NCBI GenBank assembly: GCA_938049225.1
Contig: CALICM010000007.1
Span: 1-64,000 of the forward strand
DNA: 64,000 nt
Direction: 5' to 3'
From: an uncultured Paracoccaceae bacterium
Lineage (GTDB): Bacteria > Pseudomonadota > Alphaproteobacteria > Rhodobacterales > Rhodobacteraceae
This document shows positions 63,235-64,000 of the stretch, piece after piece (the stretch's first letter is position 1; each line of letters opens with the position of its first letter). The notes below the pieces were generated by a model. The model saw only the letters and a list, made by a program, of their open reading frames with translations, made no database searches and had not been told where the DNA came from. A program made the position numbers and the translations under genes.

Positions 63235-63252
63235 TGTCTAATTTAATTTACA
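63235..63252. promoter_or_regulatory. PpsR/CrtJ box between crtI and crtA
   Basis: TGT (63235-63237), 12 bases of AT-rich spacer, ACA (63250-63252): an exact TGT-N12-ACA box, the known binding site of the aerobic repressor PpsR/CrtJ. It lies 17 bp upstream of crtI and about 50-75 bp upstream of crtA, so one box could control both. A near match (TGT-N12-ACG) starts at 63210. Confidence 0.8.
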
Positions 63253-63325
63253 ATCGAGGATGGAATCTCTTTTAACATGCGCCATTCCTCGGCATATTAA
63301 TTCTATGACAGTGCAAGAACCGCCC

Positions 63326-64000
63326 ATGTCGACCCAGGTCGTCACCCTGTCTTTCTTTCGCTTCGCGCGATGGCGTGATCGGTTGTGGGCTTTCGCGCAA
63401 ATGGGCTTGGCACGGCCAGCCCTGGCCCGGATCCCTGAGCTGCGGTTCTTCAAGCTAATGGGGGCCGGAACCGGCGAGGGGTTCACGCCGATCCCCGATA
63501 CCTCGGCCGTCGCGATCCTGACCACCTGGCCCGATCTGGAAACCGCCCGTCGGCGGACCCACGAGACTGCCGTGTTCGCACGGTATCATGCCCGCGCGAC
63601 CGAGGCTTGGAGTATCCATCTGATGCCCCGCTCGGCCTGGGGGGCTTGGGCGCGGCGGATGCCCTTCCACCCGACCAAGGGTGACTATGGCGATGCGGTC
63701 GTGGCCCTGACCCGGGCGACGATAAAACCCACGGTCTTGCTGAAGTTCTGGCGCCGGGTGCCCGATATCTCGCGGGCGATCGGGGATGATCCTAACGTGA
63801 TATTCAAGCAAGGTGTGGGCGAAGTGCCCTGGCTGCACCAAATGACCTTTTCGATTTGGCCGGACGAGGCCACGATGGCCCGTTTCGCCCGCGCCGATGG
63901 CCCGCATGCCCGCGCCATTCGGGCGGTGCGGGCGGGCAACTGGTTCGCCGAAGAGCTGTACGCTCGCTTCGCAATTCTGGCCAGCGAGGGGCAATGGAAC
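63326..64000 (+). CDS. crtA: Spheroidene monooxygenase (partial, runs off the window)
   Basis: Inserts the keto group that turns spheroidene into spheroidenone, needing oxygen. The first 225 codons are open to the last base of the window with no stop. Typical CrtA segments: VVTLSFFRFARWRDRLWAF, LARPALARIPELRFFKLMG with GTGEGFTPIPD, TTWPDLETAR, and KQGVGEVPWLHQMTFSIWPD. ATG 63326 is used; in-frame ATG 63305 and GTG 63311 are alternatives. Divergent from crtI, as in Rhodobacter. A -10-like TATTAA at about 63294 may serve as its promoter. Confidence 0.93.
   Translation, partial: MSTQVVTLSFFRFARWRDRLWAFAQMGLARPALARIPELRFFKLMGAGTGEGFTPIPDTSAVAILTTWPDLETARRRTHETAVFARYHARATEAWSIHLMPRSAWGAWARRMPFHPTKGDYGDAVVALTRATIKPTVLLKFWRRVPDISRAIGDDPNVIFKQGVGEVPWLHQMTFSIWPDEATMARFARADGPHARAIRAVRAGNWFAEELYARFAILASEGQWN

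Noticed and set aside
1-64000. CRISPR arrays, rRNA genes, phage or conjugation modules
   Set aside because: I looked for regularly spaced repeats, rRNA signatures and structural phage or type IV secretion genes and saw none.

Overview
The window is high-GC alphaproteobacterial DNA, almost certainly from a member of the Rhodobacterales (Roseobacter/Rhodobacter group). This rests on an Mcl1-type malyl-CoA lyase, DUF1674, DUF3035 (BamF-like), COQ9, TrcR (DUF1013), a 44-residue aa3-oxidase subunit IV, a pyrB plus non-catalytic pyrC' pair, and the order crtA - crtI - crtB - tspO at the right edge. The crt block is the flank of a photosynthesis gene cluster with a spheroidene-type carotenoid pathway, so the organism is probably an (aerobic) anoxygenic phototroph. 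I cannot name a species.

Layout. 0.5-11.3 kb: malyl-CoA lyase, MFS exporter, PatB-type C-S lyase, a formylation/deformylation operon (def, a degenerate def paralogue, fmt), a GlsB-type membrane protein, an orphan ABC ATPase, a CHCC zinc-finger protein and nucleotidyltransferase that overlap tail to tail, and polA. 11.4-14.3 kb: a lower-GC accessory patch with small genes (a broken CutA/NIF3-like gene and two VOC proteins), each followed by a structured repeat of about 179 bp, plus an IS3 orfA remnant and a 100-bp palindromic element. 14.3-30.7 kb: a TetR gene with a perfect operator, an SDHAF4-like protein, htpX-rsmB-heparinase-purH-lspA-BamF-like-M16-M16 reading one way, mutL-rmuC, DUF3422, and a SPOR-domain DacF-type carboxypeptidase.

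30.8-44.0 kb: a phasin with probable PhaR operators, clpS, an RsmC-like methyltransferase, an atypical SDR, trcR, RNase T2, quinone reductase plus aminotransferase, COQ9, rpsU, a metallophosphatase, a four-gene operon led by aa3 oxidase subunit IV, an MBL hydrolase and an acyl-CoA dehydrogenase. 44.1-53.8 kb: Sua5/TsaC, YqgE, a DsbD-alpha-like protein, an RND pump with its adaptor, a frameshifted NUDIX gene, moaB, a phosphoesterase and a family-4-like UDG. 54.0-58.5 kb: pyrB, a small membrane protein, pyrC', plsY, DUF805 and a proline/acid-rich anchored protein. 58.6-60.0 kb: an IS5-family element whose right end is missing, abutting a second copy of the 100-bp palindrome. 60.1-64.0 kb: tspO-crtB-crtI reading left and crtA reading right from a shared promoter region with a perfect TGT-N12-ACA PpsR/CrtJ box.

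Main points of interest: the repeat-and-small-gene array at 11.4-14.3 kb; a 17-bp motif shared by the phasin and malyl-CoA lyase upstream regions; a double hairpin found after three unrelated genes; a perfect TetR operator overlapping an apparently leaderless promoter; and several catalytically degenerate paralogues sitting beside active-looking ones (PDF, M16, PyrC', SDR).
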